The position numbers and the translations under genes were made by a program. Below the pieces are notes generated by a model, which worked only from the letters and a program-made list of their open reading frames with translations, had not been told where the DNA came from and made no database searches. Below are positions 27,816 to 37,450 of a DNA stretch of 64,000 nt, in pieces. The stretch is from positions 1 to 64,000 of the forward strand of contig NZ_JAFCLS010000011.1 in the NCBI RefSeq assembly GCF_018131075.1, written 5' to 3'. This DNA is from Bradyrhizobium sp. JYMT SZCCT0428 (GTDB lineage: Bacteria; Pseudomonadota; Alphaproteobacteria; Rhizobiales; Xanthobacteraceae). Positions within the stretch are counted from its first letter, which is position 1. Each line of letters opens with the position of its first letter.

Positions 27816-29030
27816 CTAACTATGGTTACTATCCGCGCCAAGCAATATCGCATGATACATCTGCATGATCGCTTCCTTGTTCATGTAAGAACTGACGTAG
27901 GCTCGGCCATTCCTACCCTTTTCCCTGAGGCCATCTATATCGCCTGCAAGAGAAACGATCTCCTCGAAGAGGCGCCCCTCTTCATTGGGAGGAATACAAA
28001 GCCCGGCGCCGGATTTCTGCGTCAGTAGATCAAGTGGGCTTCCCGGTTCGGCAATGCAGACAAATGGTCGCCCCGCAGACATGATGGAAAACAGCTTCGA
28101 CGGCAGCGCATAATTGGCCACATTCAGCGCTTGCGGGACCAAGTGTATGGATGCCGACTGAAGGCTACCAACGAGTTCGCCGAAGGGCACCAACGGTCCA
28201 AATTCAGTATTTGAAATGCCGGCGTCTTGAAACAATCCCTCAAGCCGTCCCTTCTCCGAACCGTCACCTTGCATCACAACTCGAATCGAGCATCTTTCGT
28301 CCGATAATCTCTTGATCAATGGAACGAGCTGGTCCAGATTTTGTTTCTTTCCAAAATTTCCCGAATACATCAACTTGACAGGCGAAGCGGCATGGATGGC
28401 GACTTCGGGTGCCGGCGTTGCCCAGATCGATATGACCGAAATTGGCCGGCGGCATCCGATTTTCTGAAGTTCTGACTTCATACCCTCTGTGAGAACCACA
28501 ACATGATCGGCGCGGTTGAGAGCCAGTCTTTCAACGAAGCGCATCACGGACAACACAAGCCTGTTGGACGCCAGTCCGAGAGAACTCGCAAGTCCACTCT
28601 CGATGTCGTGCACGATCGCGACCATGCGCGACCGCGTCAGCCATTTGACAGGCAGCGCTGCAAACAGCGTTAAAATAGTGGGAACGTAGGCAACAGTGAC
28701 GTCGATGTCGCGAAACTTGCCGCGCATTGCACGCCACCATACCCCAAACAGGAACCGAACGTCATTTTTCAGACGGTCCTTGAAGCCGCCGGCACCGCGC
28801 GCGGTCACCGGGACTCGCGAAATCATGACCTTTCCGAGCACCTCCTGGTCGCGCGTGCCCCCGCTCCAGGCTCCGAAGTCTTCAATCCGCGGATAGTGAG
28901 GACGAAAGGCGACCACCTGCAACGCATGCCCCTGCTCCTGCAGCCAGACCGCCAGTTCGGTCGAATAAGGCGCCGACCCAATTTCCTCCGGCCAGAAGTA
29001 GGGTGAGAGATAAAGAATCTTCATAGACAC
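27816..29030 (-). CDS. Family 4 glycosyltransferase, WcaI-like
   Basis: A 404-residue GT-B retaining glycosyltransferase. ILYLSPYFWPEEIGSAPYSTEL at the N-terminus is the acceptor-side loop of WcaI-like enzymes. VKLMYSGNFGKKQNLDQLV opens the C-terminal donor domain and ALPSKLFSIMSAGRPFVCIAE is the donor-binding region near the end. The GTG at 29030 fits the AGAGG ribosome site at 9 bases; an ATG two codons later is too far. The ribosome site is inside a 13-base palindrome. It follows a GT2 gene by 55 bases in a leftward operon with the Wzy-like gene. Confidence 0.85.
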   Translation of the reverse strand: MSMKILYLSPYFWPEEIGSAPYSTELAVWLQEQGHALQVVAFRPHYPRIEDFGAWSGGTRDQEVLGKVMISRVPVTARGAGGFKDRLKNDVRFLFGVWWRAMRGKFRDIDVTVAYVPTILTLFAALPVKWLTRSRMVAIVHDIESGLASSLGLASNRLVLSVMRFVERLALNRADHVVVLTEGMKSELQKIGCRRPISVISIWATPAPEVAIHAASPVKLMYSGNFGKKQNLDQLVPLIKRLSDERCSIRVVMQGDGSEKGRLEGLFQDAGISNTEFGPLVPFGELVGSLQSASIHLVPQALNVANYALPSKLFSIMSAGRPFVCIAEPGSPLDLLTQKSGAGLCIPPNEEGRLFEEIVSLAGDIDGLREKGRNGRAYVSSYMNKEAIMQMYHAILLGADSNHS

Positions 29031-29043
29031 GAGGTGTCACCTC
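29031..29043 (-). promoter_or_regulatory. Palindrome covering the ribosome site of the WcaI-like gene
   Basis: GAGGTGTCACCTC is a perfect palindrome lying directly before the GTG start. On the mRNA the GAGGU ribosome site can pair with ACCUC, leaving a 3-base loop, so translation might be damped. The stem is only 5 bp and no ligand or partner is evident. Confidence 0.35.
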
Positions 29044-29085
29044 TTTGACGTTGCATGCGCGATCTCTGCGACGATTTCTGAGCGC

Positions 29086-30153
29086 CTAAGTAGCCTGGAT
29101 CAGACGCTTCAAAAGGCGCGGGCGCGACAGCGGAGCAAAGCGCCACGACACGAGCGCCCTCGCTATCGGCTGCGGAACGATTGCCACACCAAAGAGCCAC
29201 GTGGCCATCGCGACATGCCGCAAAGCGTTGAATCCCTGCTCTCTTGTAACAGCGATCGCCAAATCCTTCATGCACCCGAAAACAGTGTCACCAGCGATCG
29301 GATGTCCGGACGGAGCAAGGCGAAGCGACGCCAGCCGCATCGACATATTGTAAAATCCGAAACGCCAACGTTCCGGCGACGCATTGACGCCGTATTGCTC
29401 CGCAATTCGGGCGCTGTAGCGGCACCGGCGCAGATGCCTGGTCAGGTCGCGCTCGATCTTTCCGATGTCCAGGACCGACTGGGCCCCATCGTTGCTTCCG
29501 TGCATCCTGTAAGACACGATGGCTTTGCGGACAGTGAGTACATCACCGAGCAGGGGCGCGGTCGAAAGAAAATAGCTGTCGACAAACCGGTCCATGCCTT
29601 CTTCAAGCGGAAATATCTTGTCGAGAAACTGACGCGCCAAAAGATTGCCGGAATTGGGTGGCGTCGGATAATTATCGACTTCAACCACCCACCTTCGTAT
29701 TGACGAGGGGGTTGAGTCGTTTCTGTACATCGGAAAAATGCTGTCTAGCGGCTTTCCATTCTCGTCGATGACCTTCATCTGAAACTGGATCATCGACCAG
29801 CCTGGCTTCATCGCCGCGACCGCATCGTGTACGATCGAGGGACCCACCACATCGTCAGCATCAAGGAACAGGATCCACTCGCCGCGGCTATGACGATAGC
29901 CGTCGGCCGCTGCCGCAGCCTGCCCCCTATTCTGCCGAAACAGCGGGATAACCCCTCGGGGTACAAACGTTTCGATTACCTTGGTCGACCCATCGATCGA
30001 GCCGTCATCGACAACAATGACTTCAACGTCAGGCCAATCGATTGCAAGCGCACTGGATATCGCTGCACCAACATACCTTTCATAATTGTAGTTGCAGATT
30101 ATGACCGAGAGCAGCCCGGATTTCATCTCATGCATGTGCCAATTTTCCATCAT
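29086..30153 (-). CDS. Family 2 glycosyltransferase
   Basis: A GT2 enzyme of about 355 residues with LSVIICNYNYERYV near residue 16, VIVVDDGSIDGS, ILFLDADDV and a later mid-domain region with DRFVDSYFL. The NYNYE and SGNLLARQFLDKIFPLEEGMD features are shared with the GT2 at 32877, so the two form a subgroup. I chose the ATG at 30153 (MMEN), with AGGT upstream; starts at 30222 and at internal methionines are possible. It lies between the Wzy-like gene and the WcaI-like gene. Sugar specificity unknown. Confidence 0.85.
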   Translation of the reverse strand: MMENWHMHEMKSGLLSVIICNYNYERYVGAAISSALAIDWPDVEVIVVDDGSIDGSTKVIETFVPRGVIPLFRQNRGQAAAAADGYRHSRGEWILFLDADDVVGPSIVHDAVAAMKPGWSMIQFQMKVIDENGKPLDSIFPMYRNDSTPSSIRRWVVEVDNYPTPPNSGNLLARQFLDKIFPLEEGMDRFVDSYFLSTAPLLGDVLTVRKAIVSYRMHGSNDGAQSVLDIGKIERDLTRHLRRCRYSARIAEQYGVNASPERWRFGFYNMSMRLASLRLAPSGHPIAGDTVFGCMKDLAIAVTREQGFNALRHVAMATWLFGVAIVPQPIARALVSWRFAPLSRPRLLKRLIQAT

Positions 30154-30287
30154 AATCTGAAACCTGAAACCTGAGACCGACCTGACTCTGCGCGTGGCGT
30201 CCTGGCAAATTTCTCTACTCAACGTTCGTGCTCACGTAATCCTATGCGTGCTATCTGTCGCGTTCAGATCAGCTCAACGACTCCTAT

Positions 30288-31583
30288 TTATGCTGCTCTC
30301 GGCGCTACCCATATTCCTTCAACGCTACGCGAGGGTGTCTTGAGGTGCCTTCGGTGAGGTACCAAGGTCAATATCCAGACCAGCAAGACAAACTCAGGTT
30401 TAAGCACGTTGGCCGCGCTGATCCAGGCAAAGAAAATCGCGATGCAAACTTCGGGCCGCAAGGTGCTGGAATACAAGCGAGTCAAAAAGGTTAGGACAAG
30501 TACCAGGAAGCCAATCACGCCATACTCATAGAGCAGTTTGGCCCAGGTCGGATCGCTGATCTCATACTTCCGTTGAAGCAAAAAGATCGTCCGGAGGTAA
30601 CTCCCGCCACCATTTCCAAACCATATCGCACTGGCTCCCTGATCAAAACCGCGTTGAACCATTTCGAATGGCGCCACGTAGCGAGCGTATCCACTACTGC
30701 CTTCGATTTGAAACTCGGAAAGTCGGCCAACCCACAGATTGAGCCCCGGGATTTCCGACGCCGAGAAAATCAATGCTGCAACGAGGAGCGAAAGGGCAAG
30801 AAAGTGCGGCACTCTCTTGAGTGAGGTCGGAAATGCCAGTCCGACCAGAATGACAAATATCCCCGAACCAGAAATAGATGACAACAATCCGGCCGTCAGA
30901 ATGGCCAGTATGCGTTTTCTCGCGTTGGAGAAATATTCTACCAGTATGGCAAATGCAGTAACGATCGACAGCGTGGATGCTTCCCTGAGAAAGAAGGCAT
31001 TGGCCTTTACGATCCCGCCGCTCCCTTCGCGATCGCCGCGATAGATGCCCGCAGCTCTAATGCTGTCAGGCAGCACGTACGATATGTTCGTCAGAAATGA
31101 CAACTTAAGCACGTTGACAGCAAATAATTGCACGACGGCAGTCACAGAGATCGCAACCGCGATCGCAACAAAAGCCTGTTGAACGTAATCTTGAACAGGT
31201 CGCAGGTTCAGCATCCGCTTCAAACGAAAATGAAACGGAACGTACAGTACGAACAGGAGAAACAAAGACGTGTAAGACGCCAACTCGGATGAAAACGAAA
31301 CATTCACAGCCGCCAATCCCGCAGCAGCGAAAAACCCCATCAGAGCCACAACTCTGACGTGAGCCACGCCTGTTGCCAGAAGATAAATTACAAAGAAACC
31401 GTAAGCGAACAGGTCCGTCGACGCCGGAAACTCGCGGATATTGATTGCGATTTGCGAGAAAAACATCGTCGACAAGATGGAAAACCAGATTGCAAACTTT
31501 CCCGTCTTGGTAAGCTCCAAGCTCGACGCGGCATCTCCTTCAAACTCGGCGGGCGCGGCAGGGATTTTGGATCGCGAAGCCAT
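30288..31583 (-). CDS. Polysaccharide polymerase-like membrane protein (Wzy-type)
   Basis: A 431-residue polytopic membrane protein with about ten to eleven hydrophobic segments and a large periplasmic loop. The loop ends with WFGNGGGSYLR and DPTWAKLLYEYGVIGFLVL, the pattern of Wzy/O-antigen-polymerase proteins where a G-G motif precedes an E-G-hydrophobic helix. It would join lipid-linked repeat units in the periplasm. It starts only 7 bases after the upstream GT4 gene. Its partners in this locus would be Wzx, Wzc and Wza. Wzy sequences vary widely, so this is a topology-based call; a ligase role is the alternative. Confidence 0.72.
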   Translation of the reverse strand: MASRSKIPAAPAEFEGDAASSLELTKTGKFAIWFSILSTMFFSQIAINIREFPASTDLFAYGFFVIYLLATGVAHVRVVALMGFFAAAGLAAVNVSFSSELASYTSLFLLFVLYVPFHFRLKRMLNLRPVQDYVQQAFVAIAVAISVTAVVQLFAVNVLKLSFLTNISYVLPDSIRAAGIYRGDREGSGGIVKANAFFLREASTLSIVTAFAILVEYFSNARKRILAILTAGLLSSISGSGIFVILVGLAFPTSLKRVPHFLALSLLVAALIFSASEIPGLNLWVGRLSEFQIEGSSGYARYVAPFEMVQRGFDQGASAIWFGNGGGSYLRTIFLLQRKYEISDPTWAKLLYEYGVIGFLVLVLTFLTRLYSSTLRPEVCIAIFFAWISAANVLKPEFVLLVWILTLVPHRRHLKTPSRSVEGIWVAPRAA

Positions 31584-31590
31584 CGATCAC

Positions 31591-32808
31591 CTAGACCAGG
31601 GCGCCAGCGCCAGATTCGGCTTTGCGCTGCTTTGGGAAAACGGCCTCCAAACGACCGATTCCCGACTTCATGCCGAAGCGATCCGAGACCAGATCGAAGA
31701 GCCTGTTCTGGGATTGATTGAGCTTCGGCAAATTATCAATATTCTGCACGATTGCCGTACCGAGCGACTCCATATCATCGGCCAAAATCATTGCACGTCT
31801 TTCCTCGGCCGTCGTTCCCCCCATCGCCCTGTTCAGGCCAAAAATAGGCACCCTGTTGAAGGCGTAGTCCAGAACCTTCAGCTTGAATCCGCCGCCGAGA
31901 TCTTCCGCGACCAGGCCGCCCCTTGAGCCCGCCAGCGCCTCTGCAATATCGGAAACAAGTCCGTGAAACTTCAGGTTCGGCCTGTCGGTCGCCAGACGTT
32001 GCCTGACACTGTCCGGTACCGATCCGACCACATTAAGCGTAATGCCGCTTCGCGCCAGTATCGGAACAATGACCCTGACGATACTTTCCAGATTCTCCTG
32101 TTTGGCAACCCAATCAAAGGACCCAACGAGCAGCACAGCCCTTGGACAATCTTCCGAAATATCCCGCGCCGCCGTTGTGGTCCCGAGATAGACCGGCGGG
32201 ATGACGTGCACATTCCGATGATACTGTGAAAAATATGATGCGTCGGTATCCGCGATGCACAGGACAACGTCCGCGGCATCGACCACCCTGAGTTCGAGAC
32301 GCCGGTAATTTTCCGCATCCAGCCGCATGATTGACCGTCGAAAGAAATTGCCAATCTTCATTGCGATTTCGGGCCGGGCCTTTCCTTCCGCATTGTGTGC
32401 GACGTAGCAGATTGAAGCGCTCTTGCGATTGGACTCAACCGCTTGCAGCAAGCCCGCCGAATTCGCGTGGTCGATGACAATCCAGTCCCACTCCTGCTCC
32501 AATAATCCGACCAGCGCATCCTTGAGTTCAGGTGTCGCCAGGTTGGTCGCGTCCTTGCAAATCCCCGAGAGCAGCGCGCGCGCCAGCCCCGCGACTGACG
32601 ATCGCGCTTGCGGTACGTCCACGCAAGCAATGCCCCTTCCCAGCGAGACGTTGCCGCTAGGAGGCCGATCGTCCCTCCGGGTTCCGACGACGCAAATCTC
32701 TACCTTCCCCGTTTGTGCGAGTGCATTGATAATTCCGGCTGAATACAACGCGTCACCGGCGAATAGCGGTGTTGGCAGGCGCCCCGATAACCATAGCACA
32801 CGACTCAT
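31591..32808 (-). CDS. Family 4 glycosyltransferase
   Basis: A 405-residue GT-B enzyme. RVLWLSGRLPTPLFAGDALYSAGII is the N-terminal acceptor domain opening, CYVAHNAEG and the ADVVLCIADTDASYF segment are typical of the GT4 N-domain, and VLLVGSFDWVAKQENLESI starts the donor domain. GGGFKLKVLDYAFNRVPIFGL is the donor-site region near the end, where K-x-LDY replaces the common K-x-E-Y. It lies 68 bases after a GT2 gene and 7 bases before the Wzy-like gene, so the three are almost surely co-transcribed. Confidence 0.82.
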   Translation of the reverse strand: MSRVLWLSGRLPTPLFAGDALYSAGIINALAQTGKVEICVVGTRRDDRPPSGNVSLGRGIACVDVPQARSSVAGLARALLSGICKDATNLATPELKDALVGLLEQEWDWIVIDHANSAGLLQAVESNRKSASICYVAHNAEGKARPEIAMKIGNFFRRSIMRLDAENYRRLELRVVDAADVVLCIADTDASYFSQYHRNVHVIPPVYLGTTTAARDISEDCPRAVLLVGSFDWVAKQENLESIVRVIVPILARSGITLNVVGSVPDSVRQRLATDRPNLKFHGLVSDIAEALAGSRGGLVAEDLGGGFKLKVLDYAFNRVPIFGLNRAMGGTTAEERRAMILADDMESLGTAIVQNIDNLPKLNQSQNRLFDLVSDRFGMKSGIGRLEAVFPKQRKAESGAGALV

Positions 32809-32876
32809 CCTGCAACCCTTGCTTCAATCCCCTGCGCCCAACTCGAGCACCATGCATCAGCCATGCCAATGCGTCG

Positions 32877-34172
32877 CTAGTACCTCGACCTTCGGATCCA
32901 GCTCTGAAAGTTCGATCGCAAGTGATTTCGATTGTAACGCACTTCCATCATCACACGAGCCAGCGGTGATGGCGCAAGCGCAAGGGAAACCAGCCATACG
33001 AGATGCTTCACCCGCGTCGAAAAACGATACGGACCGCGGATGATCAGTGAAACTCCCGTCAGACAGAGGTTCATGAGCGACCGCCTCGCATCGTCACCGT
33101 CTTCGCGACCCGATTTGCGTGCCATCAAGCGATAGTTCACAAATACCAGCTCGCGATCGAGAAAATCAACATCCGGCAAGCTATAGCCCAGGCGCCGTGC
33201 GTGATCCGCGAGCATGTCGAATTCGAGCTTTCTGATATGAATTCGCGACGCGAAATCAGGGATGATATTGATGCGCCCCGAGTCATCTATGCGGCTTATG
33301 TTGTTCAGATGTAGGCGATACAGACCTAGTGGTTCGGCAATTGTCACGATCTTGCCGTAGAGAGGTGCGATCGTGTTGAGGACACCATCATGCGAGACGG
33401 GTGGGGTCAGCGGCATGACTTTTTGCAGGAACTCGCGAGCATAGACGTTACCTGACGTCACCGGCCACGCATATGTTCCATTCGCCGCGAATTCACGAGC
33501 CGTGGTTTCAGCATTGGTGTTCTTTGGAAAGTTACAATATTTGCGGCCCAGCGACTTGAGCTGGCTATCCACCACATCAAGATCAAACTGTATTTTTGCG
33601 GTACCTGGCTCGTATGCTCGCTCGATGAGCTCGAGTGCGGCTGGGTAGAGCGCATCGTCCGCATCCAGGTAAATGACAAGTGCACCGTTGGATCGCGCGA
33701 AGCCAGTATTCGAAACGGCCTTTATGCCCTCGTTTGCCTGAAAAACTGGGGTGATCAGATTTCCGTATGACGCGATGCGGTCTCGGGAACCATCTGTCGA
33801 GCCATCGTCGATAACGATGATTTCGTCGGCCGGGCGCGTTTGACGGAGCACGCTGTCGATAGCGTTGCTTACGAATTTCTCGTAGTTGTAATTAGTGATG
33901 ATCACGCTGATGGTGACGCGCGAGGACCGCAAGCTTACCCCTGGTAGTTGTATACCCGAATCGACTCGCCTCAACGAAACTGAGGGCTCGCCGCTGGTTG
34001 AGATTTTGCCGCTTCTATATAACGCTGACAGACCATCGAAGCATCCCCTCAGGCAGTCATTTTTGAGAAATTTGGCACCTTTCCATGGGCTTTTGGTGTC
34101 ATACTTCGGCAATACAACGCGTCCTGCGGCGTTCAAGTGTCTCAGAATCGGCAGCCGAACGTGCCGTGTCAT
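32877..34172 (-). CDS. Family 2 glycosyltransferase with unclear start
   Basis: The GT2 core begins at residue 87 of the long frame: TISVIITNYNYEKFV, IIVIDDGSTDGS, VIYLDADDALYP and the SGNVYAREFLQKVMP segment shared with the GT2 at 29086. The first 80 residues show no domain, and an in-frame TTG at 33932 has AGGGG 5 bases upstream, so the true protein may be shorter (about 351 residues). The ATG at 34172 is given as the outer limit. It heads the leftward series GT2-GT4-Wzy-GT2-GT4-fkbM. Confidence 0.82.
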   Translation of the reverse strand: MTRHVRLPILRHLNAAGRVVLPKYDTKSPWKGAKFLKNDCLRGCFDGLSALYRSGKISTSGEPSVSLRRVDSGIQLPGVSLRSSRVTISVIITNYNYEKFVSNAIDSVLRQTRPADEIIVIDDGSTDGSRDRIASYGNLITPVFQANEGIKAVSNTGFARSNGALVIYLDADDALYPAALELIERAYEPGTAKIQFDLDVVDSQLKSLGRKYCNFPKNTNAETTAREFAANGTYAWPVTSGNVYAREFLQKVMPLTPPVSHDGVLNTIAPLYGKIVTIAEPLGLYRLHLNNISRIDDSGRINIIPDFASRIHIRKLEFDMLADHARRLGYSLPDVDFLDRELVFVNYRLMARKSGREDGDDARRSLMNLCLTGVSLIIRGPYRFSTRVKHLVWLVSLALAPSPLARVMMEVRYNRNHLRSNFQSWIRRSRY

Positions 34173-34337
34173 AGTTGCACGTATTAACGTTAATCGTGGC
34201 CGTCATCGTGCCCCGCGAAATCTGACCGCTCTGCCGGGTAGGAGATGGTGTTTTCCAGCCAGCTCAACGGGTCGCCGTCCGACTGCACCAAAAGGGGCCA
34301 CCCGCTACATTCGCGAAGCCGCCTCCTTCGGAGGAAG

Positions 34338-35402
34338 TTAAGCGCCGAGCACACAGCCGGGCTTCTGGAACGCGCGGATATACTCGATCCTGAAGATCTT
34401 GGTGGCGAGATCCACCTTGTTCGCAAGCCCCTTCGTCACGGTGCTTCCGCCAATCGCCAGATTCAGGATCGTCCCCATGCCGACAGGCGTTGAACCGTTG
34501 TTATAGAGCCACGGGAATTTGTACATCGCAACCGGCACGCCATCGATCGCATAGGTGATGGTATCATCGGGCAGCCACAGGCGCTGATACCGATGCGGCC
34601 CGTCTGCAAAATAGGTTTTAGGAGCGCCCGGCACGGTCAAACGAGGTTTTCTAGCGAAGCAAGGATCGGCCCAGACCAACTGGCGCGGTTGCGTCCCGTG
34701 CATGGAGATGTTGTAGCCCTCCATCTGCCACTGGTTTGGCCCGAAGTCGTACCACTCGGCAAAATCCCATTCAAGATTCGGCGCACCACCTGGTCCCTTC
34801 ACGGGAATACCCCACCACGCCGCCCAGACGCCGAGCCCCGTCGGGAGCTTCGCCATGATCTCCTCATAGACATACTTATGCGGCGTGAGGCTGCGGATCA
34901 TGCCGCTATGGAATAGCGGACACACGGTATCGTCGGTGTAGCGCCGCGGCTTCAGCGTCCGGTCCGGGTTCTTTCCGGCATCAACAAACAGCCCCGGCTG
35001 ATTGACTGCGGTGAGCTCGAGGCCTCCGGCTCTGAGGATCACGTTCTCATCGCGATAGCGCTGGAATTCGTCGTTGAAGTGATCCCAGCCAGCCTGGTAG
35101 CGCAACGCCCATTTGCTGCGGTCGATAGAGGCACCGTCGAACTCATCGGACAGTTGTTCGACACGCAACCAGGCTGCCTCGTCGTCAGGCATCCAGGATC
35201 CGTCCGCGAGCTGCTTGAATTTCGGCACGAAAGTCGGGGGCACCGCGGCCGAGGTGAATGGCATGTCGACTCGCGGGCCGCTCGCTGCCGGCGCCGCGGG
35301 AACGGTCAAACTCATGACCGCACCGAACGCGAAGGTGCGCCGGCTAAGCAATCCGCCCGACTTCAATTCGCCAGCGAAATTGGTGACTTCGATCTTGCGC
35401 AT
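34338..35402 (-). CDS. GH16-family glycosyl hydrolase with twin-arginine signal
   Basis: A 354-residue enzyme predicted to cleave beta-glycans outside the cytoplasm. The N-terminus has a twin-arginine signal, SRRTFAFG (residues 20-27) then a hydrophobic stretch ending AAPAA. The jelly-roll domain contains QLSDEFDG (83-90), the usual GH16 opening, and E211-x-D213-x-x-E216 in EWDFAEW, the nucleophile/acid-base signature. ATG 35402 follows AAGGG. A stem (CCTCC-TTC-GGAGG) sits just after the stop. It is the second GH16 enzyme in the window and may process nascent polymer in the periplasm, as EPS loci often encode a depolymerase. Substrate unknown. Confidence 0.85.
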   Translation of the reverse strand: MRKIEVTNFAGELKSGGLLSRRTFAFGAVMSLTVPAAPAASGPRVDMPFTSAAVPPTFVPKFKQLADGSWMPDDEAAWLRVEQLSDEFDGASIDRSKWALRYQAGWDHFNDEFQRYRDENVILRAGGLELTAVNQPGLFVDAGKNPDRTLKPRRYTDDTVCPLFHSGMIRSLTPHKYVYEEIMAKLPTGLGVWAAWWGIPVKGPGGAPNLEWDFAEWYDFGPNQWQMEGYNISMHGTQPRQLVWADPCFARKPRLTVPGAPKTYFADGPHRYQRLWLPDDTITYAIDGVPVAMYKFPWLYNNGSTPVGMGTILNLAIGGSTVTKGLANKVDLATKIFRIEYIRAFQKPGCVLGA

Positions 35403-36174
35403 GATGGCCCTTACGAACGGCCTGTCTTCCGAGGGAGTCAATGGTTACGCCAAACATATACCTTGAAGAACGGTGCCCATTTTGGGAGCTATATTCATGG
35501 AGACAGCCGGTACTTGGGATGCAGAAAGGTCATATGTGCATTGCTCAAACCGTTTAGGACGAAACGGAGAACCCGAGTATCCCATCTCGCTACGTGAAAT
35601 CCTGAACGCGCGGATTTAGCACGAAACAAACTCCACATACAGCTGCCCTCCTGTTCCTAAGCGAGGAACCAACCGTGATGAAGTTCCAGCAAAAGCATAG
35701 CCGCTCGATCAAATAACCGCCGGAAGATGACTATCCGACACCTGTACAATTTGCATTCCCAGCATTCAAAATGAAAACACAGTCGTTCACCAATTTGACA
35801 ATATCTCCACATCTATCAGCGGTATTTTGGCTTTAAAAGTTGCTGTCCCCGCATGCTCTGATTCGCAACACGATCTTCACATACGATTTTGAGCTTCGAA
35901 TGGGGATGTCGTTTGAGAACGATCCGGACTCAGGCAGCGGCATCGAACCAGGCCAGCCAGCGCCAACATTGCAGCGGCAAAACTGCTACTGGCACCGGCG
36001 TCACAGCCAGTACGACGATCACAGGACGGCACACTTTGGACCGTGAACAACTCACGACGGTCGGTCCGGTTACGAAGTATTCCACCCGTACGGGACTACA
36101 CCTGAAACGCGATCTGGCCGGATCGCCGATCGTCAGATAACGTTTCCATGAAATCAGGATGGGGCAGATAAAAT
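35403..36174. other. AT-rich gene-free region between GH16 and acyltransferase genes
   Basis: About 770 bases with frequent stops and visibly higher A+T than the flanking genes. Short frames here lack ribosome sites. It should carry divergent promoters for the GH16 gene (leftward) and the acyltransferase (rightward). I see no clear repeat or RNA gene. Confidence 0.45.
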
Positions 36175-37332
36175 ATGACCGAATCAGTTCCGGGGCGATT
36201 GGGCTATTTGGATGGTCTTCGCGGTCTCGCTGCCTTTTGGGTTATCTCCGGCCATGCCTGCATTCTGACGGGATTTTACATTCCGCTGGTGAGTTCTCCG
36301 AATTTCGCAGTTGATCTTTTCATGCTGATTTCGGGGTTCCTCATGTACTATCAGGCAACCTTGAGATCAGACCGAGAGCCGTTCGAGGCACCGTCAACGT
36401 GGGCATATTTTTGGATCAGGAGATTTTTTCGACTATCGCCTGTCTATTATCTAGCACTTTTCTTTGCGATCGCATTTGGACTTCAGTTGAATGAATGGCG
36501 AGATGCCATTGCTTCGGCCCTTCCTCAAACCGCCACCCCGACTGCTCGGTACACCGACCAATCCTGGCAGAACATTGTTGCACATCTGACATACTTTTTC
36601 GGATTTTCGCCGACCTACAGCTATCGCACTGCTCTGCCGGATTGGAGCATTGGACTGGAAATGCAATTCTACCTGTTTTTTCCGGCGCTTTTTGCCCTCG
36701 GTAACCGCGTTGGTCCAATCGTGGCCGCGCTCGCTGCATTGGGCGTCTCGATCGGAATCCTGCTTCTTTTCCCTGCCTTCACCTCATCGTTTGAGATGCC
36801 CACGCTATTGCCGCTCAAGATCAATTTGTTTCTTGCCGGCATGATGATGGCGGCTTGTCTATATAGCCCCCGACCTTGGCTTTATTTCGCGTTCGGAGTC
36901 GCCTTGGCATTGCTCTCTCTCGATGGACATCATTCGTATAAGGGAGCGCTTATTCGAATGTTTTGCGCGATTGGGGTCGGAAGCCTTGCCTTTTATCACA
37001 AGGTATCATTGCCGCGTTTCGTCTTCCGCGGCCTGGATCTGACTTCTAGGATACTTTCCCATCGCTTCTTTTTTTGGCTCGGGGAACTTTCATACAGCGC
37101 CTACCTGATCCATCTCTTGATAATGCTTCCGGTAGCCGCAGTTCTCAATCATGCCGGGTTCACTCAATCGTGGCTTAGATTTTCTCTCTGCCTCGTAATC
37201 GTCAGCTCGATCACATATGCGGTGTCCTGGATCATACTCAGGATCGTAGAAGAACCTGGCCGCGCGCTGGGACGAGAGTTGATACGCCACATCAAGCGGT
37301 TGACGGAACGGACGCCCTCGGTAGCCACATGA
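36175..37332 (+). CDS. Acyltransferase 3 family membrane protein
   Basis: A 385-residue integral membrane acyltransferase that probably adds acetyl (or similar) groups to sugars at the periplasmic face. The N-terminus has GYLDGLRGLAAFWVISGHA, with the family's early arginine and histidine, followed by about ten hydrophobic segments. LPDWSIGLEMQFYLFFP is the W-S-x-E-x-Q-FY block of OafA-type enzymes, and FFWLGELSYSAYLIH is the late S-Y-x-YLIH motif. Length fits a form without the extra SGNH domain. Base composition is more AT-rich than most neighbours, hinting at separate origin. It converges on the pyruvyltransferase gene. Confidence 0.9.
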   Translation: MTESVPGRLGYLDGLRGLAAFWVISGHACILTGFYIPLVSSPNFAVDLFMLISGFLMYYQATLRSDREPFEAPSTWAYFWIRRFFRLSPVYYLALFFAIAFGLQLNEWRDAIASALPQTATPTARYTDQSWQNIVAHLTYFFGFSPTYSYRTALPDWSIGLEMQFYLFFPALFALGNRVGPIVAALAALGVSIGILLLFPAFTSSFEMPTLLPLKINLFLAGMMMAACLYSPRPWLYFAFGVALALLSLDGHHSYKGALIRMFCAIGVGSLAFYHKVSLPRFVFRGLDLTSRILSHRFFFWLGELSYSAYLIHLLIMLPVAAVLNHAGFTQSWLRFSLCLVIVSSITYAVSWIILRIVEEPGRALGRELIRHIKRLTERTPSVAT

Positions 37333-37397
37333 TGGATTGAGGTCAGAGCATATGTTACGGACGGCGGCCAAAGATACTCTTGTCACTTAACCCCTCC

Positions 37398-37442
37398 GCG
37401 ACTTCCCTCTGTAAGCGTGACTTCGCTTTGAAAGGAAGTCGC
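37398..37442. terminator. Long hairpin between convergent genes, possible two-way terminator
   Basis: GCGACTTCC (37398-37406) pairs with GGAAGTCGC (37434-37442), and within the loop AAGCG (37413-37417) pairs with CGCTT (37424-37428). It lies between the stops of the acyltransferase and pyruvyltransferase genes. No strong T-run follows on either strand, so termination is plausible but not certain. Confidence 0.45.
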
Positions 37443-37450
37443 CTCCGTCG

